This document shows positions 1 to 7,988 of a stretch of DNA of 58,688 nt, piece by piece; within the stretch, counting starts at the first letter, position 1; every line of letters starts with the position of its first letter. Under the pieces are notes generated by a model. It saw only the letters and a list, made by a program, of their open reading frames with translations. It was not told where the DNA came from and did not search any database. Both the position numbers and the translations under genes were made by a program. The DNA is from Syntrophorhabdaceae bacterium (GTDB lineage: Bacteria > Desulfobacterota > Syntrophorhabdia > Syntrophorhabdales > Syntrophorhabdaceae), in assembly GCA_026415675.1 (NCBI GenBank), contig JAOAGQ010000039.1:1-58688 (forward strand), read 5' to 3'.

Positions 1-341
1 CCTTTACCGATACACAAACAGGAGTAACAGGTGGTAGGGGTGGCAGATCAAGTTGCCTCTTTGCTGAGCTTACCAATAACACAAAACTTGCCTTTGAACT
101 TGATATGTTGAGAAAGTTTAGAGATAAATATCTTGCGACAAATGTAGTGGGCAGGAAGATAGTGAAATGGTATTATAAGTGTTCCCCTTCCCTGGTGTCA
201 TTCATGATGGAGCATAAAGATGTGAGGGTGGTGTTGCAGATAGCCGTTGCACCGATTATCTACACGATTAAATATCCGATGATGCTTGCCATAGTTGTGG
301 TTCCAATCACGGTGATGGTGAGAAGGAAGGGGAAGAGTTAA
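1..341 (+). CDS. C-terminal part of a CFI-box-type envelope protein (5' end outside window)
   Basis: The reading frame is open from base 3, so the gene begins upstream of the window and only about 112 C-terminal residues are visible. The part from LRKFRDKYLATN through the motif VKWYYKCSP to the hydrophobic tail matches the C-terminal domain that follows a CFIATAAYGS-type motif in many deltaproteobacterial secreted proteins (family knowledge). Here the usual Cys-Phe-Ile-Ala-Thr box is not present; the same position reads SSCLFAELTNN, so only one Cys of the box is kept. A hydrophobic stretch near the end (IAVAPIIYTIKYPMMLAIVV) and a basic tail RRKGKS suggest membrane association. The function is unknown. 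Confidence 0.6.
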   Translation, partial: FTDTQTGVTGGRGGRSSCLFAELTNNTKLAFELDMLRKFRDKYLATNVVGRKIVKWYYKCSPSLVSFMMEHKDVRVVLQIAVAPIIYTIKYPMMLAIVVVPITVMVRRKGKS

Positions 342-395
342 AAAATGAAACGAAAGGAGAGCCTAAGTAAGGAGAGACAATTAAGGGGGTGAGAT

Positions 396-893
396 ATGGC
401 CAAAGAGAGAAGGATCCTCTTGGAGGGAAAGGACCATAATGATATGTTATCCCTCTTCAGGTCCCTGATAGAGATATCAGGTATTAAAGAGGGGGAATCC
501 CTTATATGGGCGGGGTGTCCAGGGCCGTGCTATTCTATGGCCACGTTCTTCAGTTGCGGGATAAAAGATAAGAATCTCAATATCTTCTTTGCCGGAGACG
601 GGGATATAAAAAGGCTATGGCAATTAGAAGATTTAGGGGATGTAGGGGTGACGGCGACAAAGAAAGTAGACCCCGTTCAGGCAAAAATCATAGTGATAAT
701 GTCAGGCCTTGTCCATGCCCCTTTTGGAAATGTGGAAAGACTCATAAAAGAGGGCCTTGCTGAAGGGGGTGTTATAATAGGGGAGACGGTGATACCCCAT
801 CTCTTTGAGGATATCCGCTGGACGGAGAGGATACCCTTTCGTTATATATTCGAGTTTACAATGAAAGAGCCCAAGGTTATTGAAATCTTATGA
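396..893 (+). CDS. Conserved hypothetical protein, 165 aa, with CPGPC motif
   Basis: I do not recognise a function with certainty. The protein is soluble, with no signal peptide, and alternates beta and helix segments like a small Rossmann-type fold. Near residues 41-45 it has a CPGPC motif followed by a hydrophobic turn and a second Cys (FSCG). It resembles DUF2124-type archaeal/bacterial proteins in general pattern, but this is a guess from memory. ATG at 396 follows a good Shine-Dalgarno (aagggggtgag). The epimerase gene starts 12 bases after its stop, so the two are probably co-transcribed. Confidence 0.7.
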   Translation: MAKERRILLEGKDHNDMLSLFRSLIEISGIKEGESLIWAGCPGPCYSMATFFSCGIKDKNLNIFFAGDGDIKRLWQLEDLGDVGVTATKKVDPVQAKIIVIMSGLVHAPFGNVERLIKEGLAEGGVIIGETVIPHLFEDIRWTERIPFRYIFEFTMKEPKVIEIL

Positions 894-905
894 AAAGGGG
901 TTGAT

Positions 906-1847
906 ATGGCGATACTGATTACCGGCGGTGCAGGTTTTTTGGGTTCAAAAATAGCCGAATACTATCTCAAAAGGGGTGAAGAGGTGGTGGTCTTCAGCCG
1001 CTCTGCAGGCCCAAACCATAAAGGGGCAATAAAAGGGGTTGTCTACGAAAGGGGGGATATAAAGAGCTGGCATGAGGTGCTAAACGTATTGAAAAGGTAC
1101 AGGATCAAATCCATATTCCACCTTGCGGCCATGCTTACCCTCCCATCGGAGGAAAACCCCTGGGCCTCGATTGAGACGAACGCTGTGGGCACGTATAACA
1201 TCCTCGAGGGGGCGAGACTTTTTGATGTGAAAAAGGTGATCTTTTCGAGTTCTATCGGCACATACGGGGTGTCAGAAGATACGGTGGTTGATGAGGATAC
1301 ACCCCAGCGACCGGCGAACATATACGGGTGCTGTAAGGTTTTCGGAGAACACCTGGGGCTATACTACCACAGAAGGTTCGATATAGATTTTCGGGGCCTA
1401 AGGGTACCTCAGATAGTGGGACCCGGGGTCAAGACCCCGGGTATAGGACAGTACATACCCTGGCTTATAGAGGCCGCGATAAAAGGGGAGCCCTTTGATG
1501 TATGGGTACCGGAGGATTTTATACAGCCCATGCTCTATGTGAAGGATGTGGTGAGGGGTTTTGTCATGCTCCACGATGCAAGGGAAGATACTGTAGGAAA
1601 CAGGGTATACAATATGGGGCAGATAACACCTGCCCCAAAGGCAAAGGAACTTGTCCAGGAGGTGAAGAAACATCTTCCCCAGGCGGATATAAGGTTTAAG
1701 CCGGATCCCTCTTTACTCCCTATACTCAAGACGATACCGAAGGACTTCAGGGGGGAGAAGGCAAGGGTGGATTGGGGATGGTACCCTGAATACGGTCTTG
1801 AGGATATGGTATCCGATTTCATAGAAGAGTATAAACGGATGGGGTAA
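906..1847 (+). CDS. NAD-dependent epimerase/dehydratase (extended SDR)
   Basis: This is a 313-residue extended short-chain dehydrogenase. The N-terminal nucleotide-binding motif GGAGFLG (residues 7-13) has the GxxGxxG form. An SSS stretch (114-116) supplies the catalytic serine region, and Y140-G-C-C-K144 is the YxxxK catalytic pair. The family usually acts on nucleotide sugars (UDP-glucose 4-epimerase type) or related substrates; the exact substrate cannot be read from sequence. It follows the unknown 165-aa gene closely and shares its direction. The next gene is convergent and only 13 bases away, with no clear terminator hairpin between them. Confidence 0.9.
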   Translation: MAILITGGAGFLGSKIAEYYLKRGEEVVVFSRSAGPNHKGAIKGVVYERGDIKSWHEVLNVLKRYRIKSIFHLAAMLTLPSEENPWASIETNAVGTYNILEGARLFDVKKVIFSSSIGTYGVSEDTVVDEDTPQRPANIYGCCKVFGEHLGLYYHRRFDIDFRGLRVPQIVGPGVKTPGIGQYIPWLIEAAIKGEPFDVWVPEDFIQPMLYVKDVVRGFVMLHDAREDTVGNRVYNMGQITPAPKAKELVQEVKKHLPQADIRFKPDPSLLPILKTIPKDFRGEKARVDWGWYPEYGLEDMVSDFIEEYKRMG

Positions 1848-1860
1848 TGTTAACCAGGCC

Positions 1861-3015
1861 TTATCCATCGCCAGAAGGAAGCCTTATGATAACGGAGGTG
1901 CCCCTCTTTTCCCCGGCTTTAATCGAGATATTGCCGTGATGTTTTCTCACCACAAGCCTCGCTATAGGCAGGCCAAATCCGGTGCCTTTAGGTTTTGTGG
2001 AGAAGAAAGGTTGAAAAAGCCTCTCCTCCTCTTCTTGAGGGGGTATGCCCGAATCTAATATCTCTATCCTGTAATAGTAGGGATGGGAAGCCTCTTTGGA
2101 GAGGGTGATGCGTATCTCCTTTTCCTTCTCGTTGCCCATGGCCTCCATACTGTTCTGGAGGAGATAGTAGAAGAGATGACGGATCCACACTCTATCTGCC
2201 TTTATTTCTTTTGTCTGGCATTCGTTCACTATATCCACCTTAATATCCCCGGGTATCCCCTCTTCCTTTAATGTTTTTATAACAGAAGCTATCTCCTCCT
2301 CTATATCCACAAAAGTCTTTTCCGGCTCAGACTGGAATATATCCATATAGACCTTGATATCCCTGACCATACCCTCGAGCCTTTTATTCTCTGCCATGAT
2401 GAGTTCGTATATCCTGTGCTCCTTTGTGTCCTCCTCCGAGCGGTCATGGAGCCTTTTGATATTCAAGCCTATGACAAGGGCAGGATTTCTCACCCTGTCC
2501 GCCACTTCCCTCATCACCTCGATATCGCAACTCACCGAATTTTCAATATAGGCCGTTGTCTCAACGAGAACACACAGATCCAGGAGTTTATCTATCACCG
2601 AGAAGACTTCTCCCTGTTTTTCTTTAGGCACCTCGTTGAGAATAATGTTGTGACAGAATTGCCTTATCATGCTGAATCCGAGATTGGAGAATCTCTGGTC
2701 CAGGTTTACCTCAACATGGCGTACCCCTATCTTCCAGAGGTACGATAGAAACTGTTCGTTTAGTTCTCCCTTAAAAAAAGTGGCAAACCAAGAAGACCAG
2801 ACCCTTTTTATCAACCCCTTTTCCTTCTCTCCCTCTAAAATGGAGCGGGTGGCCTCTATCCCATAGAATACATCGTAAAAATAGTTGGCAAATACCTCAC
2901 TTTTACCGATGAATATCTCTCTATAGGGGTCAAGTATAGCCATATCAGAGTCGGTAAGGCCTATCTTCTCCACAAAGAAGTGGAGCTTCTTATGGGGTGG
3001 TATATATTCTGTCAT
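1861..3015 (-). CDS. Globin-coupled sensor histidine-kinase-like protein lacking the phosphoacceptor His
   Basis: This 384-residue cytoplasmic protein has two parts. Residues 1-160 match a protoglobin/globin-coupled sensor domain, with the proximal heme ligand in IGVRHVEVNLDQRF (H100). A helical linker leads to a GHKL ATPase domain: N-box LLQNSMEAM (N288), G1 box DSGIPP (321-326) and G2 box KGTGFGLPIARL (343-354). The dimerisation helix reads VADRVRNPALVIG, where normal kinases have A-H-E-x-R-N-P, so the phosphoacceptor His is replaced by Asp (D173). It may therefore bind ATP without autophosphorylating in the standard way, or signal through a partner. O2, CO or NO sensing is the expected input for the family. 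There is no response regulator next to it. Confidence 0.85.
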   Translation of the reverse strand: MTEYIPPHKKLHFFVEKIGLTDSDMAILDPYREIFIGKSEVFANYFYDVFYGIEATRSILEGEKEKGLIKRVWSSWFATFFKGELNEQFLSYLWKIGVRHVEVNLDQRFSNLGFSMIRQFCHNIILNEVPKEKQGEVFSVIDKLLDLCVLVETTAYIENSVSCDIEVMREVADRVRNPALVIGLNIKRLHDRSEEDTKEHRIYELIMAENKRLEGMVRDIKVYMDIFQSEPEKTFVDIEEEIASVIKTLKEEGIPGDIKVDIVNECQTKEIKADRVWIRHLFYYLLQNSMEAMGNEKEKEIRITLSKEASHPYYYRIEILDSGIPPQEEEERLFQPFFSTKPKGTGFGLPIARLVVRKHHGNISIKAGEKRGTSVIIRLPSGDG

Positions 3016-3125
3016 TGTGATTCTGCCCTTATTCGTCTTCTTTTGTCAATTTTATCAGATTATAATTGCAATATCGAAGAAAAATTTATTAAATGTAATC
3101 CTATGAATACACGTCGGAGGTTTAT

Positions 3126-3515
3126 ATGAAGAGGGCATTATATATCACTGCGATGATGCTCCTTTTTGCAGGGGGCCAATATTTATATGGTCAGACAAAA
3201 GGGGAGGGATGGCTTGTATACTATATCGATGATATAGCAAGAGTAAAGTTCTATTATGACAAAATGAGCCTTGCAAGGGTGGAAAAGGATAAGGTCACGG
3301 TGTGGCAGAAGGTCACGGAAGAGGTAAGACCGAACGACGAACAGGAGAAAATGAAGATTCACCTTAAGATAGACTGCCGACAGAAGACGTACGATGTGCT
3401 AAGTGCGGTAAGTCCTTCAGGTTTTGCCGAGGTAGGGGATATCTATTCGGGTCATAAGAAGAGGTACATAGAGGAAGGACAGTTGAGGGCCCTTATGGAG
3501 AACGTATGCCCTTGA
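3126..3515 (+). CDS. Small exported protein, 129 aa, unknown function
   Basis: The N-terminus has a signal peptide (basic MKR, hydrophobic core, likely cleavage after YLYG or near Q23). The mature part is about 105 residues, mainly beta strands by appearance, with two Cys (one in KIDCRQKTYD and one at the end, ENVCP) that could pair in the periplasm. The layout, with a tryptophan-containing start of the mature protein and a late C-R-x-x-x-Y segment, resembles surface-adhesin-E-like small proteins, but I cannot assign it. A strong Shine-Dalgarno (cggaggt) precedes the ATG. It stands alone between a divergent kinase gene and a GntR gene that has its own promoter. Confidence 0.75.
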   Translation: MKRALYITAMMLLFAGGQYLYGQTKGEGWLVYYIDDIARVKFYYDKMSLARVEKDKVTVWQKVTEEVRPNDEQEKMKIHLKIDCRQKTYDVLSAVSPSGFAEVGDIYSGHKKRYIEEGQLRALMENVCP

Positions 3516-3542
3516 TTATAGACGGGACCCTTTCCTTTAAAC

Positions 3543-3571
3543 TTGACTAAAGGTATAGTTGTATATATATT
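3543..3571 (+). promoter_or_regulatory. Sigma-70 promoter of the GntR gene
   Basis: The elements are TTGACT at 3543-3548, a 17-base spacer and TATATT at 3566-3571. Transcription should begin near 3578. This rules out the earlier in-frame TTG at 3559 as the translation start and supports ATG 3598. Confidence 0.65.
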
Positions 3572-3597
3572 TAAGAAGTTTCGTAGATATTAAATCG

Positions 3598-4368
3598 ATG
3601 GGAAAAATCAGAGATATAGACCGTTCATCATTTGAACCTGCATATATCCAGCTTGTAAACATCCTCCGGGACCAGATAGCTTCAGGGGAGTTCAGGCCTG
3701 GCCAGAGGTTACCCTCAGAGGCACAACTCTGTCAACGTTACCAGGTGAGTCCTATGACAGTGAGGAGGGCGATCAACATATTGATAGACAGGGGTCTGGT
3801 AAGTACCGCCCAGGGACGGGGTACCTTCGTAAAACCCATAGAGTTGAGTACCGTTGTCTTTGGGTTGGATGAATTTACAGGTATTTTTACAAAGAATGCG
3901 GACACAAAGGTAAGGCTCCTCGAGGTAAGGATTGTCAAATCCGATGAGGAGATAGCAAAAAGGCTCGCCATAGATGTATCCGATAGGGCAATCCTTATTA
4001 GAAGACTTATACTCAAGGAAAACGAACCTACCATATATCACAAGGAGTATCTCGTATATGACCCAACGAGGCCCATTGTAGAGGGGGAGATGGAGGTGAC
4101 CGCTCTATACGGCCTTTTTACAGGTACGGGGGAGACGGCTCTAAAAAGAGGGGAGCTTGCCATTGAGGTTACGGTATTAGATGAAAAAGAGGCAAATCTC
4201 CTCAAGGCACCTCCCATGCTGCCTGCTTTCAGGCTTGAACATATTTTCTACGATTTTGACGATAGGCCTGCAAGCTGGGGAACGTTTCTCTGTAGGGGGG
4301 ATCGTCTAAGGTTTACAACTACGGTAGGGTTATCGGTCAACACAGATGAGAAAGATATCCGTATTTAG
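3598..4368 (+). CDS. GntR/HutC-family transcriptional regulator with UTRA domain
   Basis: The DNA-binding winged helix sits at the N-terminus, with the GntR signature PAYIQLVNILRDQI, then FRPGQRLPSEAQL, then the recognition helix in VSPMTVRRAINILIDRGL, and the wing ending in GRGTFV. The rest is a UTRA ligand-binding domain of the HutC subfamily, ending with the typical RGDRLRFTTTV pattern. The start was set at ATG 3598 because the promoter at 3543-3571 lies across the earlier TTG. There is no convincing Shine-Dalgarno and the leader would be about 20 bases. The corrinoid-protein gene follows 9 bases later, so the regulator probably controls that gene or a methyl-transfer pathway. The effector is unknown. 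Confidence 0.9.
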   Translation: MGKIRDIDRSSFEPAYIQLVNILRDQIASGEFRPGQRLPSEAQLCQRYQVSPMTVRRAINILIDRGLVSTAQGRGTFVKPIELSTVVFGLDEFTGIFTKNADTKVRLLEVRIVKSDEEIAKRLAIDVSDRAILIRRLILKENEPTIYHKEYLVYDPTRPIVEGEMEVTALYGLFTGTGETALKRGELAIEVTVLDEKEANLLKAPPMLPAFRLEHIFYDFDDRPASWGTFLCRGDRLRFTTTVGLSVNTDEKDIRI

Positions 4369-4377
4369 GGGAGAGAG

Positions 4378-5034
4378 ATGAATGGCTTGGAAGTAAAAGG
4401 AGAATTGGCTTATTATCTCGCCGATTTAAAAGAAGAAGGGGTTCTCAAGCTTGTAAAAGAAAGGCTTGATAAAGGGGAGGACCCCCTTCATCTCATGGAG
4501 GAATGCCAGCATGGGATGAGGCTTGTGGGAGAGAGATACGAACAGGGGGTATACTATATTTCAGGCCTTATTATGGCAGGAGAGATCATGCATCAGGTCG
4601 GGGACATGCTCTTACCCCTTTTGAAGGTTAAGGTTTCCGGAAACGACAAGGGAAAGATACTCCTCGGGACAGTAGAGGGGGATATACACTATATTGGAAA
4701 GGATATAATTAAGGTTCTCCTCCGCTGTTATGGGTTCACCGTTTACGATATCGGGGTGGATGTGCCCCCAGAAGATTTCCTTGAGAAGGCCATATCCCTT
4801 AAGGTCGATATAGTCGGTCTTTCATGCCTACTAAATACATGCTATACATCGATGGCAAAGACCATATCCCTTATACGGCAGGAGATGGGAAACAAAGGGC
4901 CTGTGCCAGGTATCATAATCGGTGGTATAGTCGATGAGGCGGTGTGCCGCCATGTGGGGGCCGATTTTTGGGCAACGGATGCAATGACAGGGGTCAGGCT
5001 CTGCCAGAAGATGGTAAGGGAAAGTAAAGCGTAA
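4378..5034 (+). CDS. Corrinoid (vitamin B12)-binding methyl-carrier protein
   Basis: This 218-residue protein has the layout of MtaC/MtbC-type corrinoid proteins: a four-helix cap domain (about residues 1-85) and a Rossmann-like B12 domain. The lower-ligand motif D-x-H-x-x-G is present as GDIHYIG (D102, H104, G107), so it should bind cobalamin base-off/His-on. The later GGIVDEAVCRHVGADFWATDA region is also typical of the family. Such proteins carry methyl groups between a substrate methyltransferase and tetrahydrofolate or coenzyme M enzymes. No methyltransferase partner is in the window, so the substrate is unknown. It is probably in an operon with the GntR gene upstream. Confidence 0.9.
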   Translation: MNGLEVKGELAYYLADLKEEGVLKLVKERLDKGEDPLHLMEECQHGMRLVGERYEQGVYYISGLIMAGEIMHQVGDMLLPLLKVKVSGNDKGKILLGTVEGDIHYIGKDIIKVLLRCYGFTVYDIGVDVPPEDFLEKAISLKVDIVGLSCLLNTCYTSMAKTISLIRQEMGNKGPVPGIIIGGIVDEAVCRHVGADFWATDAMTGVRLCQKMVRESKA

Positions 5035-5040
5035 GGACTA

Positions 5041-5946
5041 TCAAAAAAGGGCCTTTGAAAATTCTTGCGCACGGAAGGGGATAAGGTCGTCGAATTGCTC
5101 CCCTACCCCTACAAAACGGATGGGTATCTTTAGGGAACGGGCAATGGGTAGTATAAAGCCGCCCTTTGCGGTACCGTCGAGCTTTGTGATAACCATGCCG
5201 GTAACACCTAAGGCATCGTTAAACGTCTTTGTCTGGACAATGGCGTTCTGACCGTTTGTGGCATCGACGACAAGAAGGGTCTCATGGGGGGCACCTTGTA
5301 GCTCTTTACCCGTTACCCTTTTGATCTTTTTCATCTCTTCCATGAGATTTGATTTTGTATGTAGCCTCCCTGCCGTATCGAGGATCAACACATCAATCCC
5401 CCTCGCATGGGCGGCCCTTGTTGCATCGTAAGCTACAGCGGCAGGGTCAGACCCTTCCTTCTGTTTTATAACATCTATGTCGAGTCTTTTAGCCCACACC
5501 TCTATCTGTTCTATTGCCGCAGCCCTGAAGGTGTCACAGGCGCCGAAGAGTACCGTTTTCCCCATGTCTTTATAAAGTTTGGCGAGTTTCGCTATGGTGG
5601 TTGTCTTTCCGGCGCCGTTCACGCCGAGGGTCAAGATCACGAAGGGCGTATTGCCTGTTACATCCAGAGGGGATTCTACGGTCCTCAAAATTTTCTCCAC
5701 CTCTTCGGCAAGACCCCTTTTGATGTCATCCACAGAGTTGATCTGCCCCCTTTTCCATCTATCCTTCAAGGCACGAACGAGGATCTCCGTGATTTCAATG
5801 CCTGCATCGGAGAGAAGCAGTGCCTCCTCCACCTCATCGAATGCCGATTCATCAATGGCCCTCCCCTTTACAGCCCATTCAATCCTTGTCAGTATCTGTT
5901 CTCTGGTCCTTGTAAGGCCGTTCTTTATCTTATCAAAAATACCCAT
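5041..5946 (-). CDS. ftsY: Signal recognition particle receptor FtsY
   Basis: This is the SRP receptor GTPase that brings ribosome-nascent chain complexes to the SecYEG translocon. It has 301 residues and lacks the long acidic A domain of the E. coli protein, which is normal in this bacterial group. The N domain helices occupy about 1-95. The GTPase motifs are GVNGAGKTT (G1, 108-116), DTFRAAA (138-144), DTAGR (G3, 190-194) and TKLDGTAKGG (G4 region, 254-263). The start ATG is followed by the amphipathic MGIFDKIKNGL, typical of short FtsY proteins. It ends 6 bases from the convergent corrinoid gene. Confidence 0.97.
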   Translation of the reverse strand: MGIFDKIKNGLTRTREQILTRIEWAVKGRAIDESAFDEVEEALLLSDAGIEITEILVRALKDRWKRGQINSVDDIKRGLAEEVEKILRTVESPLDVTGNTPFVILTLGVNGAGKTTTIAKLAKLYKDMGKTVLFGACDTFRAAAIEQIEVWAKRLDIDVIKQKEGSDPAAVAYDATRAAHARGIDVLILDTAGRLHTKSNLMEEMKKIKRVTGKELQGAPHETLLVVDATNGQNAIVQTKTFNDALGVTGMVITKLDGTAKGGFILPIARSLKIPIRFVGVGEQFDDLIPFRAQEFSKALF

Positions 5947-5992
5947 TGGAAAGACCTATCCTTTGTCGGTGATTTTTTGGGGTGTCAGATTT

Positions 5993-6238
5993 TTATGTTT
6001 CAGGTACGTAAGGCTTGCCACATACCTTGCAGACACCGTTTTCAACAACGCCTATGCACGTCCCATCGCTACAGAGTATCCTGTTCTCAAAGTCTATCCC
6101 ATCATCCTCTGACTCCACTGTGCTATCCATGAGGGGGCTGCCGCAGAAATAGCAGAAAGGACCCAGGCGCAGGACATCGTTGTTACATTTTTTGCAAAAC
6201 AGAGTATCCAGTTCTTTTCCACACTTATCGCAGATCAT
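5993..6238 (-). CDS. Small zinc-ribbon protein, 81 aa
   Basis: The protein contains four CxxC pairs or near-pairs: CDKCG (residues 3-6), CKKC, CYFCG and CKVCG near the end, plus other single Cys residues. This fits two zinc-ribbon folds, and no catalytic domain accompanies them. The gene starts 3 bases from the end of the lipoprotein gene upstream on the same strand and ends 46 bases before ftsY. Many such ribbon proteins bind nucleic acid or act as partner subunits; the function here is unknown. Confidence 0.75.
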   Translation of the reverse strand: MICDKCGKELDTLFCKKCNNDVLRLGPFCYFCGSPLMDSTVESEDDGIDFENRILCSDGTCIGVVENGVCKVCGKPYVPET

Positions 6239-6241
6239 ACC

Positions 6242-6718
6242 TCACCTTTTTTTGATGATTTTCGATACCTTACCGTCTTCAAATTCAACGTATACAGTAT
6301 CCTTATTATCGGGCAACAACTTCCACGAAGGTTTATAGGTCCAGATGATTTTATTATCCGGGGTCTTGCTTACCATATCGGGCTCCCCTATCTTTTTTCT
6401 TACCTCTTCTTCCGTCATGGAGATGATACTATTCTGAAGGGCAGGATGGGACGGTTTCTCCTTTGATGTTTTGAAGAATGTACAGGATGGCAGGAACATA
6501 AAGGATATAAGAAAAAAGATAGATAAGCAACCCAAAAGAGACTCCGGCTTTTTCCACAATTTTTGTTTAAAAGATGTTGAAAAATTGTCATAGCTTGTGT
6601 CTATATTACCGTAATTATTATAGAATTTGATAGTTTGCAAAAAGCGGTGGCAAAAAAAATTCTTTTTATTTTCAAATAGTTTCAAAAGCCCACCTTTTCT
6701 CTCGGGGATGATTTTCAT
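6242..6718 (-). CDS. SmpA/BamE-like lipoprotein (start uncertain)
   Basis: The C-terminal 60 residues, beginning SMTEEEVRKKIGEPD and ending VEFEDGKVSKI, match the SmpA/OmlA (BamE-like) fold found in small outer-membrane lipoproteins. Ahead of it is a lipoprotein signal: a hydrophobic stretch SIFFLISFMFLPSC with the lipobox Cys. The full open frame from ATG 6718 would place about 60 hydrophilic residues before this signal peptide, which is unusual. A TTG start just before GCLSIFFL, with ggag seven bases upstream, is a more sensible start and would give a protein of about 97 residues. By family knowledge it may assist outer-membrane assembly, but the BAM complex itself is not in this window. 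Confidence 0.65.
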   Translation of the reverse strand: MKIIPERKGGLLKLFENKKNFFCHRFLQTIKFYNNYGNIDTSYDNFSTSFKQKLWKKPESLLGCLSIFFLISFMFLPSCTFFKTSKEKPSHPALQNSIISMTEEEVRKKIGEPDMVSKTPDNKIIWTYKPSWKLLPDNKDTVYVEFEDGKVSKIIKKR

Positions 6719-6749
6719 ACACTAAGGTTATCATGATTTGTCATAATTA

Positions 6750-7736
6750 TCAATAAGTTATATGTGTATATTTTTTCGATGCCTTCTCAAGGCGCTCCAT
6801 CATTGCCTTTCCGAGACCGTGTTTTGGTATTCTCTGGGCGTAGATAATTTTTACATCCTCCCTGTCCAGTTCTATAAGATAGGAAAAGAAGTTTGCCGCT
6901 GCCTCCCTCATATCACCTGAAGGGGAGAGAACTTTTGTATACTTACTTTTAGGGTTGAAGTCAGGGGAAGTGAAGGCGAGGTACGACGAATCGTGCTCCC
7001 CTATCTCCTCTACCCCATCTATGATTCTCAACGGCCTGTGAGGGGCATAGTGGTAGGGTAGTTCCCCTGGTGCAACACACTTACCACCTGAAGAACCCCT
7101 TTCGAGCACAGGATTTATCACCTCTGAGAGTTCCTCCATGCTTATGGCACCATGCCTGTGGATGTATGTCTTTCCATCCTCGAAAGAGACGATCGTCGAT
7201 TCGATGCCGTACGGGGTATCCCCTCCATCGAGGATAAGCTCTATTTTACTGTGAAGAAAGCGTGCCACATGGAGGGCTTTTGTAGGGCTCATATAACCGA
7301 AAGGATTGGCACTCGGCGCGGCTATGGGCCCCCCGAACGTTTTTATAAGCTCGAGGGCAACGGGATGGGAGGGCATCCTGACCGCAACCGTTGGAAGACC
7401 TGCCGTAACGATACCAGGCACTTTTTCTTTTTTTTTAAGAATCATGGTGAGAGGGCCTGGCCAAAAACGTTTTGCAAGGGAATAGGCCTCGTTTGGTATT
7501 TCTTCTGTAAGGTTAAAGAGGTCATCCATATCCCCTATATGGACTATTAAAGGGTCGAACTTAGGCCTTTTTTTTATCTCGAAAATCTTTGCCACGGCAT
7601 AGCTGTTTGTTGCATCGGCACCGAGACCGTATACGGTTTCTGTAGGGAAAGCGACAACCTCCCCTTTTCTCAAAAGGGATACCGCCTTTTCAATACCTTT
7701 ACGGTCATATCCATTTAAGATTTCCATCGCCATCAT
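6750..7736 (-). CDS. tsaC: Threonylcarbamoyl-AMP synthase (Sua5/TsaC)
   Basis: The enzyme makes threonylcarbamoyl-AMP from threonine, bicarbonate and ATP, the first step of the t6A37 modification of ANN-decoding tRNAs. The YrdC-type core is clear: [19 protein letters not shown], then the KKRPKFDPL motif, then the [12 protein letters not shown] signature. At 328 residues it also has the C-terminal Sua5 domain, so it is the long Sua5 form and not the short TsaC. The start overlaps the tatA stop by a few bases; ATG 7736 and ATG 7733 are both possible, as is the third Met (MEILNG). Confidence 0.95.
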   Translation of the reverse strand: MMAMEILNGYDRKGIEKAVSLLRKGEVVAFPTETVYGLGADATNSYAVAKIFEIKKRPKFDPLIVHIGDMDDLFNLTEEIPNEAYSLAKRFWPGPLTMILKKKEKVPGIVTAGLPTVAVRMPSHPVALELIKTFGGPIAAPSANPFGYMSPTKALHVARFLHSKIELILDGGDTPYGIESTIVSFEDGKTYIHRHGAISMEELSEVINPVLERGSSGGKCVAPGELPYHYAPHRPLRIIDGVEEIGEHDSSYLAFTSPDFNPKSKYTKVLSPSGDMREAAANFFSYLIELDREDVKIIYAQRIPKHGLGKAMMERLEKASKKYTHITY

Positions 7737-7936
7737 TGCTCTTGCTTTGTAGGTTTCTTCTCATCCTTTTCGTTTTTAGGGGTTACATCGATCTCATCGG
7801 GTTCTTTCATCGATTTCTTAAAACTCTTTATCCCTTTCCCTATCGCGCCGCCGATCTCCGGCAGTTTTCCTGCCCCGAAGATAATAAGGACGATTACCAT
7901 GATCACGATCAGTTCTGGCATGCCAAGACCAAACAT
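7733..7936 (-). CDS. tatA: Twin-arginine translocase subunit TatA/E
   Basis: This 67-residue protein has the standard TatA layout: a short periplasmic start MFGLGMPE, one membrane helix (about 7-22), the FGAGKLP hinge, and an amphipathic helix [14 protein letters not shown] followed by a charged tail rich in Lys, Glu and Asp. It forms the pore-like part of the Tat system for folded proteins. TatC and TatB are not in the window, but a Tat-signal protein is encoded at 58116. A strong Shine-Dalgarno (aggagg) precedes the ATG. Its stop overlaps the start of tsaC. Confidence 0.95.
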   Translation of the reverse strand: MFGLGMPELIVIMVIVLIIFGAGKLPEIGGAIGKGIKSFKKSMKEPDEIDVTPKNEKDEKKPTKQEQ

Positions 7937-7988
7937 ATATATCCTCCTTTTTTACGTTCACTATTTAACTTATCATGGGATTACCATG

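Noticed and set aside
5407-6132. A 241-codon open frame antisense to ftsY
   Set aside because: It lies opposite a fully conserved ftsY, has no family pattern and no Shine-Dalgarno; it is a by-product of codon bias.
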